Positions 10,127 to 19,684 of a DNA stretch of 64,000 bases are shown here, one piece after another; position 1 is the first letter of the stretch; every line of letters begins with the position of its first letter. This DNA comes from Craspedostauros australis (taxonomy: Eukaryota > Bacillariophyta > Bacillariophyceae > Mastogloiales > Achnanthaceae): NCBI GenBank assembly GCA_026770025.1, contig JAMXDE010000003.1:2790001-2854000 (forward strand), given 5' to 3'. A program made the position numbers and the translations under genes. A model generated the notes under the pieces. That model searched no databases. It was not told the DNA's origin and worked only from the letters and a program-made list of their open reading frames with translations.

Positions 10127-13100
10127 ATGGCGGAAGAGACAACCCCTGCCACGCTGGAAGTGCTGCAAGCGCAGCTCGAAGCGATCACGGTCGAGAACGC
10201 TCGCCTCACACAGGCGACGTTGGCGGCCGAAGCCGCTGCAAAAGCAGCAAACGCGGCTATAGCCACTGCCCAAGCAGCGGCGACAGCCACCACGACCCCA
10301 AGCCGTCCCGGTCTCGAGCGCAGCCGTTCTGCTGGCGACACACGAACCCGGACGGACCAGTCCTTCCTCAACGACAGCATCTTCGACATGGAAACTCCCA
10401 TGCCCAAGAAGAGCAGAAAGTCAGAAGAGGACAGCGAAGACGACGACCACGACCTCTCTGGGAAACCAACCGTTCCAATCATGGGAGGTATCCTCAAGCA
10501 AGGACGCAACTGGGTACCCTGGACCGCAGGCGCACCAAACGGACATTGGACCGGCCTCCAAGACGAGTCACACACCAGGTGGACCAACTCTCAACAACAG
10601 AGAATCCTCCATAACGGTGCTGACTCCACCAACCAGTCCAAGCGGGAGCAAGGACTCACCGACAAGTTCAAGAAGGGAGGGAACATCCAGCAGTTCATCC
10701 GCCTGGTGCGAAACCACATGGCCAGAACCGGACTCCTCACCATGGCGTACATCGCTGACGCCAACGCAGAGTCAGGGATGACTTGCGTCCTGGACTCACC
10801 AGCCGCCTTCACTCTTGAAGATGCCACCAAGCACTTCGACGAGTTCCATCTGAAGTGGGATCACTACGACGTCCAGAACAACGAGACAGCCTCAGCGTTC
10901 TTCCGTGACAGTCTTGATCCAGTTCTCGAAGACCAACTCATGAACCGAATTGAGCCGAAGTTCCACGATAACTTCATCACTCTCTTCGTTGAGTTCATGA
11001 ACAGCAACTCGGCCAATTCCTTGGATGAACAAGACGCCCTCGCAGCCAAGATCCGCGAAGTCAACTGCAGACGTTTTCCAAACGAGAACGTTGGTCTCAT
11101 GGCAGTCCACCTTCGTGCTCTTTGCAAGCGCCTCGACGACGCCGGTCGCTTCGACCTTCGTCTCCTCCGAACGATCCTCGATGCCTTCCTGCAGGCTGGA
11201 GGACAGATCCGGTCTGGTGAACAGTACCGACGTCCTCTCTATGTGATGAAGGATAGCCTTGAGGAAATCCTCATGCGTCTCCCCGTCTTCACGTACGAGT
11301 ACGCTCGCCCCCAGCTTGCCGCAAAAGACCTCACATGGATGGCAATCTGCAACAAGGCCGAGTTGTCGTACGAAAACGAAGTGCGCGGAAATCGCTGGCA
11401 TGCCATCAGGCGTACCAGAGATAGCAACGTGCCCAAGTACTCGTACGCCAACAACGTCGTCCAGAATCCAAGCGCCAACGTTCTCGAGCAACACAAGGGT
11501 TTCTCCAAGAACGATGGAAAGAGAAACAACCTCAAGAAGCCCAAGGAACGCGACGCCAAACGCAACGCCGGTCAGGGCTGGTCGTCCAAAGCTCCCAAGC
11601 CCGGTGAGCCACAGCGCAAGCTTGTCAACGACAAGACTTTTATGTGGTGCGCCAAGTGCCGCCGCTGGCGTCTCTCGCACAACACCGAGAGTCACCAAGA
11701 CAACTTCAAGTTCAAGGCGAAGTCTAAAAGCAAGCAAAGCCCCAAACAGGACAACCTCTCCATTGACATGGCTGCGTGGACATGCTTCACAGCCGCCTCC
11801 AGTCAAGACGAAGACACCTGGTGGTCCCTCGTCTGGAACCTCTTCACCTCCTTCAACTACTTCGGTAGCATCGTTGGAATGGTTCTCCTCTTCGCCTCAC
11901 TCCAAGTTATCACTATCGGAGTAGAGTATGGGTGGTACATCGCGGCAGCTAATGCCTGGATGCTAATCGCCGTAACTCTACTACTCCTCCACACAAGCGT
12001 CCCACGAAGACCCGACTCAATCAACTCTGCTGACCTAGTCTACAACAAGGCACGAGTCAAAGAACGATACAAGCAAGTTCACAAACGCCCAACACACTTC
12101 AATGGAGCTGTGAAACGCAGTCTCTACGATCTCGTGATGGAAAGTCTCGACCCAGATGGACCCAAACCCGTGAACGTGTCGAAAGGAAACTCCCCACGAA
12201 CAAAACGTGTGTGGCGTCCCCAGGCTCGGACCAAATCTCGCAATCACAGATCAAAACGTCGTCACTGGAATCAATCGAAAAATTCCACTTATGGTAAAAA
12301 CCACACACCCACGACATCAAAATTGCCCCGCCAGGAAGGTCGCACCTCATCCATCTCACGAAATCTCTGGAGCCTGTACCCAACTCGCGGAATCGACTTG
12401 ATGTATGATCGAAACCAAAAGCAACAATGTGACAATGACATGCCCGCACTACTCACTCTGCAAGGTCTAGCATCTTACTTCACCAATCGCAACGCTTTCG
12501 CATCTCCAGCTAAAGCTGAGAGTTATCTCTCGCCCGATGCTCCATTCGAACTCGTATGGGACAGCGGAGCATCAATTTCTGTGACGAATGACCTCAACGA
12601 TTTCTGTTCTACTCCAAGTCCTCCACCAAGACCGACCTTTCTCAACGGATTCCTCAAGAAAATCCAAGTGAATGCGTTGGGAACCGTCGAATGGTATGTC
12701 CTTGACATAACTGGAAGCCCTCGCAAGTTGCGACTGCCTGCTTTCCATGTTCCCGAATCGAAGGTCAAGCTAATCAGCACTTCCAGTCTTCTCGAAGAGT
12801 ATCAGGGAGAAACTATCGTATTCGACAAGTCCTCCTGTAAACTCAGCGGAATCCTGGGAAGCGACGATCGCAATGCAATCGTAGCGAACTACAAGAAATC
12901 CACAAGGCTGCCAACATCCGTCGGCTACAGCGCCGACAACATCCATGATGTGCCAGCTGCACTAACGTCCATCGTCTCTACCGTGTCGGACCACAACGTG
13001 AACCTCACCCAACCGCAAAAGGAACTTCTTCGGTGGCACTATCGTCTCGGACACTTATCCTTCAGTCGAGTGAAGTTCCTGCTACATTCGGGTACGCTCA

Positions 13101-16100
13101 CTGGGTCAGAATCGTCTAGAAAGATGCATACAGCTGCGGCAAGGGTCACAAGCCTTCCGCTCTACGCCGCATGCCAATTCGGAAAGCTGCACTGTCGCCC
13201 TTCCCCAGGAATAACTCAACATGTCATCCGTGACAAACAAGGAGTTTTGCGCACCGATCACTTGTTCCCAGGGCAACAAGTATCAGTGGACCACTTCGTC
13301 GGTCGAACGCCAGGACGCCTCTTCTCAGGACGAGGCAAAGGCGATCCAAACGAAATGTACAAGGGCGGAGCCATCTTCGTCGATCACGCATCAGGATACA
13401 TTCATGTGGAACCTGTGGCAGCGCTAACCACGCACGCCACCCTCGAAGCCAAGGAACGGTTCGAACTGATGTGTCGTGATGTTGGAGTCCCCGTACGATC
13501 GTATCTATCAGACAACGCCACCACCTTCACTTCACCCGAATACTCCAAGCACCTTGAGATATTCCATCAAGTCCATCGATTTGCAGGTGTCGGCGCACAT
13601 CACCACAATGGAATCGCCGAGCGAAGCATTCGAACAATTGTCTCAATGGCCCGAACAATGATGATGCATCAAAGCATCCACTGGCCAACGATGTTTGACG
13701 CTCAACTGTGGCCAATGGCCGTCGTACACGCCGCGTACATCTACAATCGCGTGCCTAATCCCGCCACCGGCCTCACACCTTACGATGTTCTGTCACGCAT
13801 CCGTCTTCCCCTCAAGCAACTTCATAACCTGCACGTATGGGGCAGTCCAGTCTATGTTCTTAACAAAGCGCTGGCCGATGGACGCAAGATACCCCGATGG
13901 GAACCAAGAGGAGAAAGATACGTGAACATGGGTCTCTCAACGAAGCATGCTTCAACCGTACCTCTGGTCCTATCACCACGGACAGGTTCAATCACCCCTC
14001 AGTTCCACGTCGTGTTCGATGACTGGTTCGCAACAATTGCTACCGACTTGAAGCAACTTCCAAGCTATCAATCGGAAGAATGGACTTGCATGTTTGGTGA
14101 CACCACCTTCCAATATCCATTCGATAACGACGATGTGGAATCAATGGAGCAGGACGACATCTTCGCATCAGACACGCGAGACCACAACCAGTTACAACGC
14201 AACGACGACAATACTCCACCACCGAGAATCGATACGCGAAACCAACAAACCATCCGTAAAAGAGCGCCACAGATATTGGCGAAAGAGTCGCAACCAATGA
14301 CACAACAGATCCCGGACCTCATGAGTGAAACTCTCGCCCCTCCAATGCCAGTCTCAGAGGGAGCCGACAGGCAAATGTCTTCGACAGAGGGAGCTACCTA
14401 TGAGTCCCCGGTATCTGATCCTACTATAGAGTCACTGGACCAGCGAACACTTCAACCGCAATCGAGTTCACCTCTCCAAGAGTCGCCAATTTCAGAACCG
14501 GCAACTCCATTACCACTTCCAGCTCCGGCGCCAATTCAGACGAGCTCCACTCCACCCACGATGCCTAAGTCTGAGCCAACGCCGACAAGGCCTCGAAGCA
14601 CGAGAAGTCGCAAACCACCAAAGCGATTCACGTACGCGCGTATGGGAGGCAAAGCAGCCTGGTTGGACGACGAGGACACCGATGATTACTACTTCTGCCC
14701 CGCAGTAGCTACCTTGGAAGAAATCGAGCAAGCCGCAATACCCAGGGAGTTGCATCCCAATTCATCATCGATTATCACATTCTCACAAGCTGTCGTCGAC
14801 TGCCTACATACAATCGAACCTCTCCAACGCAAAGGCAGCGACTCTCTCTCCATCGATCTACACCAATTCAAGGTGGACGCCCACTACTTGTTGCGCAAAC
14901 TTCGAGGTCGATTCAACACTTTGAATCCACAGCCAACCAACATCGTTCTTCCAACATTCGCACCAAAGCCGGCTGAAGCAGAAGAAGCAAGCATCAACAT
15001 GGCCGACTGGTGGCAACCGGACCCCGACGACATGACCGAGGAAGGAGCGACTCCATTTCAGGAGACGTACGACAACTTCCACTCGGACATGGAGGATCAC
15101 TTCGAAAAAGACCTCAACAGCGTCTTTCTCAACGAAGACCTCCTCCGACTGGCCACAGACCACGCCGTCGAGCAGTTCGTGGAGAAGCTGAGTACCTTCA
15201 TCAGCACAGGCACGATGGAACCCCGCTTCGACGCTCTCGACTTCATGTCCAAGGCCAAATCAGGGCCATGGTACTACCAAGATCCCGAGCACTTGATGAA
15301 CCAAGGGTACCTTCCACCCAAATCTGCGTATAGCGCAGAAACGTTCGTCCAAAGGGCTCGCTCCGTGTGGAACGCGATGATCGAAAATCATCACTACCGT
15401 CTTGCATTCAAGCTACTCCGTCGCCAGGTGACGACGATCCGACCAGGACCGTGGCTACGTCCAAGCGAATATGAGATTGAGCAATTCGTCCAAGGCATGA
15501 TTGAGTCGAACACGGCGCCACTCACTTCGGCCCCAGCGACTCGTTCTGCCAACCAAGGATCCATGCTCGACATAGACTCGTCATCCACGCTCGACATCAA
15601 TCCGTCATTCATCCTCGACACAGCGAAGTGCATTCCACCAACCACATGGGCGAACATCGAGCAGCATGCCTACTCTGTCGCAATCATCGAACCACAGAAG
15701 GATGCAACAAACTTCCCCACCTACGTCGATAATCGCATGATCAGCTACTTCGCCGTAGGTGGCGACTTGGATATCGCCGAACGCACCTCGGTGTACAAGG
15801 CATCCAACACCGACCCAGACACCCTCTCTTTCGACGAAGCCATTCGCGATGACAACAAGGACGAGTGGATGAGAGCCGCCGAAAAGGAGATCCACGACCT
15901 CACAGAAAAGGGAACGTGGGAGGAAGTGAAGAAGATCGACGTCGTCAACGATCGCATCTTTCCGGGAACCTGGGTCTTTCGCCGTAAGCGCCTTCCCGAC
16001 GGAACCATCAAGAAATACAAGGGACGCTGGTGTTGCCGTGGAGACCTCATGAATGAGGACGCCTCCACCTACGCACCAGTCGTCGCTTGGTCATCCATCC

Positions 16101-17392
16101 GCATCTTCCTCAGCACCTCCATTGTCATGGGCTGGGCAACAACGTCCATCGACTTCACGAACGCATTCGTGCAAGCATCCATCCACAAGCCCGTGTACCT
16201 TCATCTCCCTCGCGGATTCAAGTCAACAAAGGGCCCCGACACCTGCCTCAAGCTCCGCAAGAGCTTGTACGGCTTGACAATTGCTCCTCGCCTCTGGTAC
16301 GAACACTTGATTCGAGCTCTCACTACGATCGGCTTCAAGGCCTGCGACCAAGAGCAGTGCTTGTTCATCAAACAAGACATCATGATCGTCCTCTACGTTG
16401 ACGATGCGGGCATCGCTTCCAAGACCAAGCAAGCCGCCGACGACTTCATCAAGTCAATGCGCAACCTCGGCTTCGAGCTCACCCAAGAAGGAAGCTTCAA
16501 CGAGTTCCTGGGAATCGAGCTCAGCCGTGACCCAAAAGCAGACACGGTCCATCTCCGCCAGCCAGGATTGATCAAGAAGATCCTCACTACGACGAAGATG
16601 ACGAGCTGCAGTCCGTGCCCCGTACCAACTACGCAGCTCGCACTTGGACAGTGCAAGGATGAGCCACCCATGAACGAACCATGGAACTACCGCTCCGTCG
16701 TCAGCATGTTGTTGTATCTCATGACCAACACTCGCCCTGACCTAGCGTTCGCAGTCTCCCAAGTCGCTCGCTTCGGAAGCGACCCTCGCCGCTCACACGC
16801 GAAGGCCATCAAGCGCATCATGCGCTACCTCAAGCACACTGAGGACAAGGGCACCATCGTGCGTCCCACCGGGCAGCTTGATCTCAAGTGCTACGTGGAT
16901 GCAGACTTTGCAGGGCTCTACGGACGAGAAGACAGCAAGGACCCCGTCTCCGTCAAGTCGCGCACCGGCTACCTCATAACATTGGGAGGGTGTCCCCTCA
17001 TTTGGAAGTCCAAGCTCCAAACTGAGATTGTTCTATCTACGATGGAGTCCGAGTACGCCACTCTCTCTCTCGCAATGCGCACGCTGATTCCCATCCAACA
17101 GCTCATTCGCCAAGTCATCAACAACGCAGGCACCACCTTGCCGCTGCACACCAACCTCCAGTGCACTGTTTTTGAGGACAACCAAGCTTGCATTTCCCTC
17201 GCCACCAATCATCAACCAACCGCGCGCACCAAACACTTCCTGACTAAGTGGCACTTCTTTTGGTACTGGGTCAAGGCAGGGTTCATCTACATCCAGCACA
17301 TTGCAACACCGGAGCAACTGGCCGACATCTTCACCAAAGGACTGTCCATCGCAGTCTTTGAATACCTACGATTCAAGATCATGGGTTGGTAA
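10127..17392 (+). CDS. Copia gag-pol polyprotein
   Basis: A 2,421-residue polyprotein of the LTR element. In order: an N-terminal coiled Ala-rich segment; a gag-like region to about residue 500 with a CAKC pair near 509; a hydrophobic stretch at about 564-626 that looks like two membrane-type helices; an aspartic protease (VWDSGAS, about 810); a GAG-pre-integrase segment (WHYRLGH, with a later Cys pair); an integrase core with SVDHF, YLSDNAT and an NGIAERS glutamate site; an S/T/P-rich linker; reverse transcriptase with SIDFTNAF and the catalytic YVDD; and RNase H with YVDADFAG and STMESEY. The element appears whole by this reading. It is a mobile-element protein, not a host gene. The size is larger than typical copia polyproteins because of the long linkers. 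Confidence 0.95.
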   Translation: MAEETTPATLEVLQAQLEAITVENARLTQATLAAEAAAKAANAAIATAQAAATATTTPSRPGLERSRSAGDTRTRTDQSFLNDSIFDMETPMPKKSRKSEEDSEDDDHDLSGKPTVPIMGGILKQGRNWVPWTAGAPNGHWTGLQDESHTRWTNSQQQRILHNGADSTNQSKREQGLTDKFKKGGNIQQFIRLVRNHMARTGLLTMAYIADANAESGMTCVLDSPAAFTLEDATKHFDEFHLKWDHYDVQNNETASAFFRDSLDPVLEDQLMNRIEPKFHDNFITLFVEFMNSNSANSLDEQDALAAKIREVNCRRFPNENVGLMAVHLRALCKRLDDAGRFDLRLLRTILDAFLQAGGQIRSGEQYRRPLYVMKDSLEEILMRLPVFTYEYARPQLAAKDLTWMAICNKAELSYENEVRGNRWHAIRRTRDSNVPKYSYANNVVQNPSANVLEQHKGFSKNDGKRNNLKKPKERDAKRNAGQGWSSKAPKPGEPQRKLVNDKTFMWCAKCRRWRLSHNTESHQDNFKFKAKSKSKQSPKQDNLSIDMAAWTCFTAASSQDEDTWWSLVWNLFTSFNYFGSIVGMVLLFASLQVITIGVEYGWYIAAANAWMLIAVTLLLLHTSVPRRPDSINSADLVYNKARVKERYKQVHKRPTHFNGAVKRSLYDLVMESLDPDGPKPVNVSKGNSPRTKRVWRPQARTKSRNHRSKRRHWNQSKNSTYGKNHTPTTSKLPRQEGRTSSISRNLWSLYPTRGIDLMYDRNQKQQCDNDMPALLTLQGLASYFTNRNAFASPAKAESYLSPDAPFELVWDSGASISVTNDLNDFCSTPSPPPRPTFLNGFLKKIQVNALGTVEWYVLDITGSPRKLRLPAFHVPESKVKLISTSSLLEEYQGETIVFDKSSCKLSGILGSDDRNAIVANYKKSTRLPTSVGYSADNIHDVPAALTSIVSTVSDHNVNLTQPQKELLRWHYRLGHLSFSRVKFLLHSGTLTGSESSRKMHTAAARVTSLPLYAACQFGKLHCRPSPGITQHVIRDKQGVLRTDHLFPGQQVSVDHFVGRTPGRLFSGRGKGDPNEMYKGGAIFVDHASGYIHVEPVAALTTHATLEAKERFELMCRDVGVPVRSYLSDNATTFTSPEYSKHLEIFHQVHRFAGVGAHHHNGIAERSIRTIVSMARTMMMHQSIHWPTMFDAQLWPMAVVHAAYIYNRVPNPATGLTPYDVLSRIRLPLKQLHNLHVWGSPVYVLNKALADGRKIPRWEPRGERYVNMGLSTKHASTVPLVLSPRTGSITPQFHVVFDDWFATIATDLKQLPSYQSEEWTCMFGDTTFQYPFDNDDVESMEQDDIFASDTRDHNQLQRNDDNTPPPRIDTRNQQTIRKRAPQILAKESQPMTQQIPDLMSETLAPPMPVSEGADRQMSSTEGATYESPVSDPTIESLDQRTLQPQSSSPLQESPISEPATPLPLPAPAPIQTSSTPPTMPKSEPTPTRPRSTRSRKPPKRFTYARMGGKAAWLDDEDTDDYYFCPAVATLEEIEQAAIPRELHPNSSSIITFSQAVVDCLHTIEPLQRKGSDSLSIDLHQFKVDAHYLLRKLRGRFNTLNPQPTNIVLPTFAPKPAEAEEASINMADWWQPDPDDMTEEGATPFQETYDNFHSDMEDHFEKDLNSVFLNEDLLRLATDHAVEQFVEKLSTFISTGTMEPRFDALDFMSKAKSGPWYYQDPEHLMNQGYLPPKSAYSAETFVQRARSVWNAMIENHHYRLAFKLLRRQVTTIRPGPWLRPSEYEIEQFVQGMIESNTAPLTSAPATRSANQGSMLDIDSSSTLDINPSFILDTAKCIPPTTWANIEQHAYSVAIIEPQKDATNFPTYVDNRMISYFAVGGDLDIAERTSVYKASNTDPDTLSFDEAIRDDNKDEWMRAAEKEIHDLTEKGTWEEVKKIDVVNDRIFPGTWVFRRKRLPDGTIKKYKGRWCCRGDLMNEDASTYAPVVAWSSIRIFLSTSIVMGWATTSIDFTNAFVQASIHKPVYLHLPRGFKSTKGPDTCLKLRKSLYGLTIAPRLWYEHLIRALTTIGFKACDQEQCLFIKQDIMIVLYVDDAGIASKTKQAADDFIKSMRNLGFELTQEGSFNEFLGIELSRDPKADTVHLRQPGLIKKILTTTKMTSCSPCPVPTTQLALGQCKDEPPMNEPWNYRSVVSMLLYLMTNTRPDLAFAVSQVARFGSDPRRSHAKAIKRIMRYLKHTEDKGTIVRPTGQLDLKCYVDADFAGLYGREDSKDPVSVKSRTGYLITLGGCPLIWKSKLQTEIVLSTMESEYATLSLAMRTLIPIQQLIRQVINNAGTTLPLHTNLQCTVFEDNQACISLATNHQPTARTKHFLTKWHFFWYWVKAGFIYIQHIATPEQLADIFTKGLSIAVFEYLRFKIMGW

Positions 17393-17475
17393 CAACCAAC
17401 AACAACAAACAACAACGAAGGATGAAGTTTTCATCGATACCACAACTCCAATCACGACCCAACACTGAGAGGGAG

Positions 17476-18158
17476 AGTTGAGATTCAATAAGGGACAGAC
17501 TATTACCGAACACGGTATCAACCCGATGGGAGAAATTCCTGTTTTGGCGCGAAATCTTCCGACTTGATCGACCACCAAATCTTTTCTCCTCCTTTCTCTC
17601 CTCCATTCACGAATCCATCATGACTCAAACCTGACCGACCTGACTCACACCCACTTGGGAACTATATGCTCTTCAGATCCTCCTTACTACAATATACCTT
17701 GATTCCTTCATGCTGATGACTACCACACTACCACCGTGGTCTCAACATGCGTATCCAACTTGCTTCAACTCAAGCAATGGAATCCGAGGGTCAGCTTCAG
17801 CCACAGCCACTGCTTCATGACCGTCACCACTGATTGCCATGACCTACACTGCAGTGTAACTACATGTGCGGAGAGCAAGATACTGTATTGATTGTATATT
17901 CTGTTGCACTGAATCAAGTGCATCAGTGCAGGGTCTCGCCAAGTTGTGTGGCATCGTTTCTTCACCCTACTAACACCAACAAGCTAACTCATAATAACAG
18001 ACAAGGATTAGCTACAAAGCACTCTACTACTCATCGTTACAGTTATAACTCTTCTACCAGTACACCTCTCTTGAACTGCATCACACAGCTATCCCGAAGC
18101 CAGCAGATTCACGAGGCATTCTCCACCGATTCGCGACGTCAACGCCCGAATCCTAACT
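17476..18158 (+). repeat. 3' LTR of the copia element
   Basis: Second copy of the 683-base LTR, beginning right after the purine tract and ending just before the right target duplication (gagat, 18159-18163). Confidence 0.93.
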
Positions 18159-18163
18159 GAGAT

Positions 18164-19684
18164 CATCATTTAAGATAGAATATATTCTATTTTGCCGCGT
18201 TCACTGCGCAGAGAAGAAGACGTTATTGATGGTTAATATGGCGTTAAATTGAGCGCGAGGAGCTGAATCGGACTATGCAGCAGCGTCGACACCACCATAG
18301 GCGTAATTGGCTCGTGCCACTAGGAGGGTTTGACTGCGCACGACGAAGCGTGAAGGCGGTCTTGTTCAACTTCCAACGTTCTCCAATCTCGATGTTGAGG
18401 CTTATCTGTTCATGATTTTATCATCACACTTGTGGCAAACATGTCCAAAAAACCTTTTGCTGGCGGATCAGAAACAAGTCGGCTTTGGTGTTGCATCTTG
18501 TTTTCTCACTGGATCTGTTGAAAAAGTATAATACTTTTCATGTTGGAGCAACTCTTTGTATTCGTTGTAGCACACGTAACAGAACAGTGGCGTCGTTGTT
18601 CACGGTGGCAGCGGTACTGGTGGCTTGCGTCGCACATCACCGTTGCTGTACATACCATACACGTAGTCGTAGTGAACTGCTGCTGACATCGCAAAAGAGA
18701 AATTGCCACGGGCGCTGGCGTGGGTGCGAGAACGGGCGTGCGCATTTGAGAGGATGGATACAGGCTGTGTGGTGGCTCCGAATTGTTGTTGTGGAAAATC
18801 CGGGATTGGGAAATTCGATCTGCGCCGCCTCGCCTCTGTGCGAGGAGCAACGCGATTTCGAACAGATCGTGGAGCTGAGTGGAGTATAGGGGAGTAGCTT
18901 TGAGTCCTCCGTTTTGTGCCGGTCTCCGCAAACGCCTCACCGGAAGCCCCTTGCGTGGATGATTTGACACGGATGAGTTTGCTGGACCGTGGTGATGGAC
19001 CTTCTTGTGTGTGGGGTACGGAAGCCACACACGCTCGCGTGTTGGTGAGGATAATTCCAAAGTGAGGATGCACGACGACGCGTGGCGACTGCAATGTCGA
19101 CGCCCTTGTTAAGCGCTGATCGTGACCCATTTTCGTTGTTTGGATGACTCCAGTCCATCAAACAATGACTGTACCCATGTTGGAGCGGCGGTTGATGCCA
19201 ATTCACACTTCACAAATTCTGTAGCCGGACAAGCGATTGATTCGGGTGTTTTGGCCCGCCCACTGGGGAACATGGACACAAGGTCACCCAAACGATATCG
19301 CCACGTCATGCGTCGCATCATTTGCGAAAGCGGATGAACGATAGGAGGAAGCTGTCTGGGATCTGCGCGGCCCGATCCTTGCGGTGCAAGGTGCAAGGTG
19401 CAACAATGCAACATAGCCATGCAAGGAACGAGCACGAGCTGCATAGCTCGTACATACGAACAATGATGTCATCAGGCACCAGAGCGCAAACGAGAAACAG
19501 GCGTTGGACATCACCAATCCTGTACCGAAACGCGAGCGTTCCAACTGCGCAAGTCGAAGCATCATGATCCGCCAAATAGCTCTTCCTCACAAAAAATCAC
19601 TGATCCTCCCGGGGAGCTAGTCAACACTAAGGTCGTATTCGTACCCACACCCACACCCACACCCACACGCACGGACTACTGACC
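18164..19684. other. Intergenic region right of the LTR element
   Basis: No supported gene. A 16-base perfect palindrome (atagaatatattctat) lies at 18175-18190, only 11 bases from the target duplication. Short overlapping ORFs on both strands have no recognisable domains. A CCCACA repeat at 19642-19670 sits just before the start of the cyclase gene, in its presumed leader. Confidence 0.5.
19642..19670. repeat. (CCCACA)n repeat in the cyclase leader
   Basis: About four hexamer copies immediately upstream of the ATG at 19685. It is probably in the 5' untranslated region. Confidence 0.75.

Larger units (their letters stand above)
9015..18158 (+). mobile_element. Ty1/copia-type LTR retrotransposon, looks whole
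   Basis: A 9.1-kb element with two 683-base LTRs (9015-9697 and 17476-18158) that differ at only about three positions in my reading. A 5-base target duplication, gagat, lies at 9010-9014 and 18159-18163. The LTR ends are AGTT and AACT, inverted repeats of each other, rather than the common TG and CA. A primer-binding-like site starting at the end of the left LTR (TGGTAGC) suits initiator Met tRNA. A purine tract (gagagggag, 17467-17475) abuts the right LTR. One long open frame carries gag and pol with integrase before reverse transcriptase, which defines copia. Near-identical LTRs mean a very recent insertion. Diatom genomes are known to be rich in copia (CoDi) elements. Confidence 0.95.

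Noticed and set aside
17864-18160. 98-codon ORF also seen at 9403-9702
   Set aside because: Both lie in the LTRs and are alike only because the LTRs are. No coding signal.
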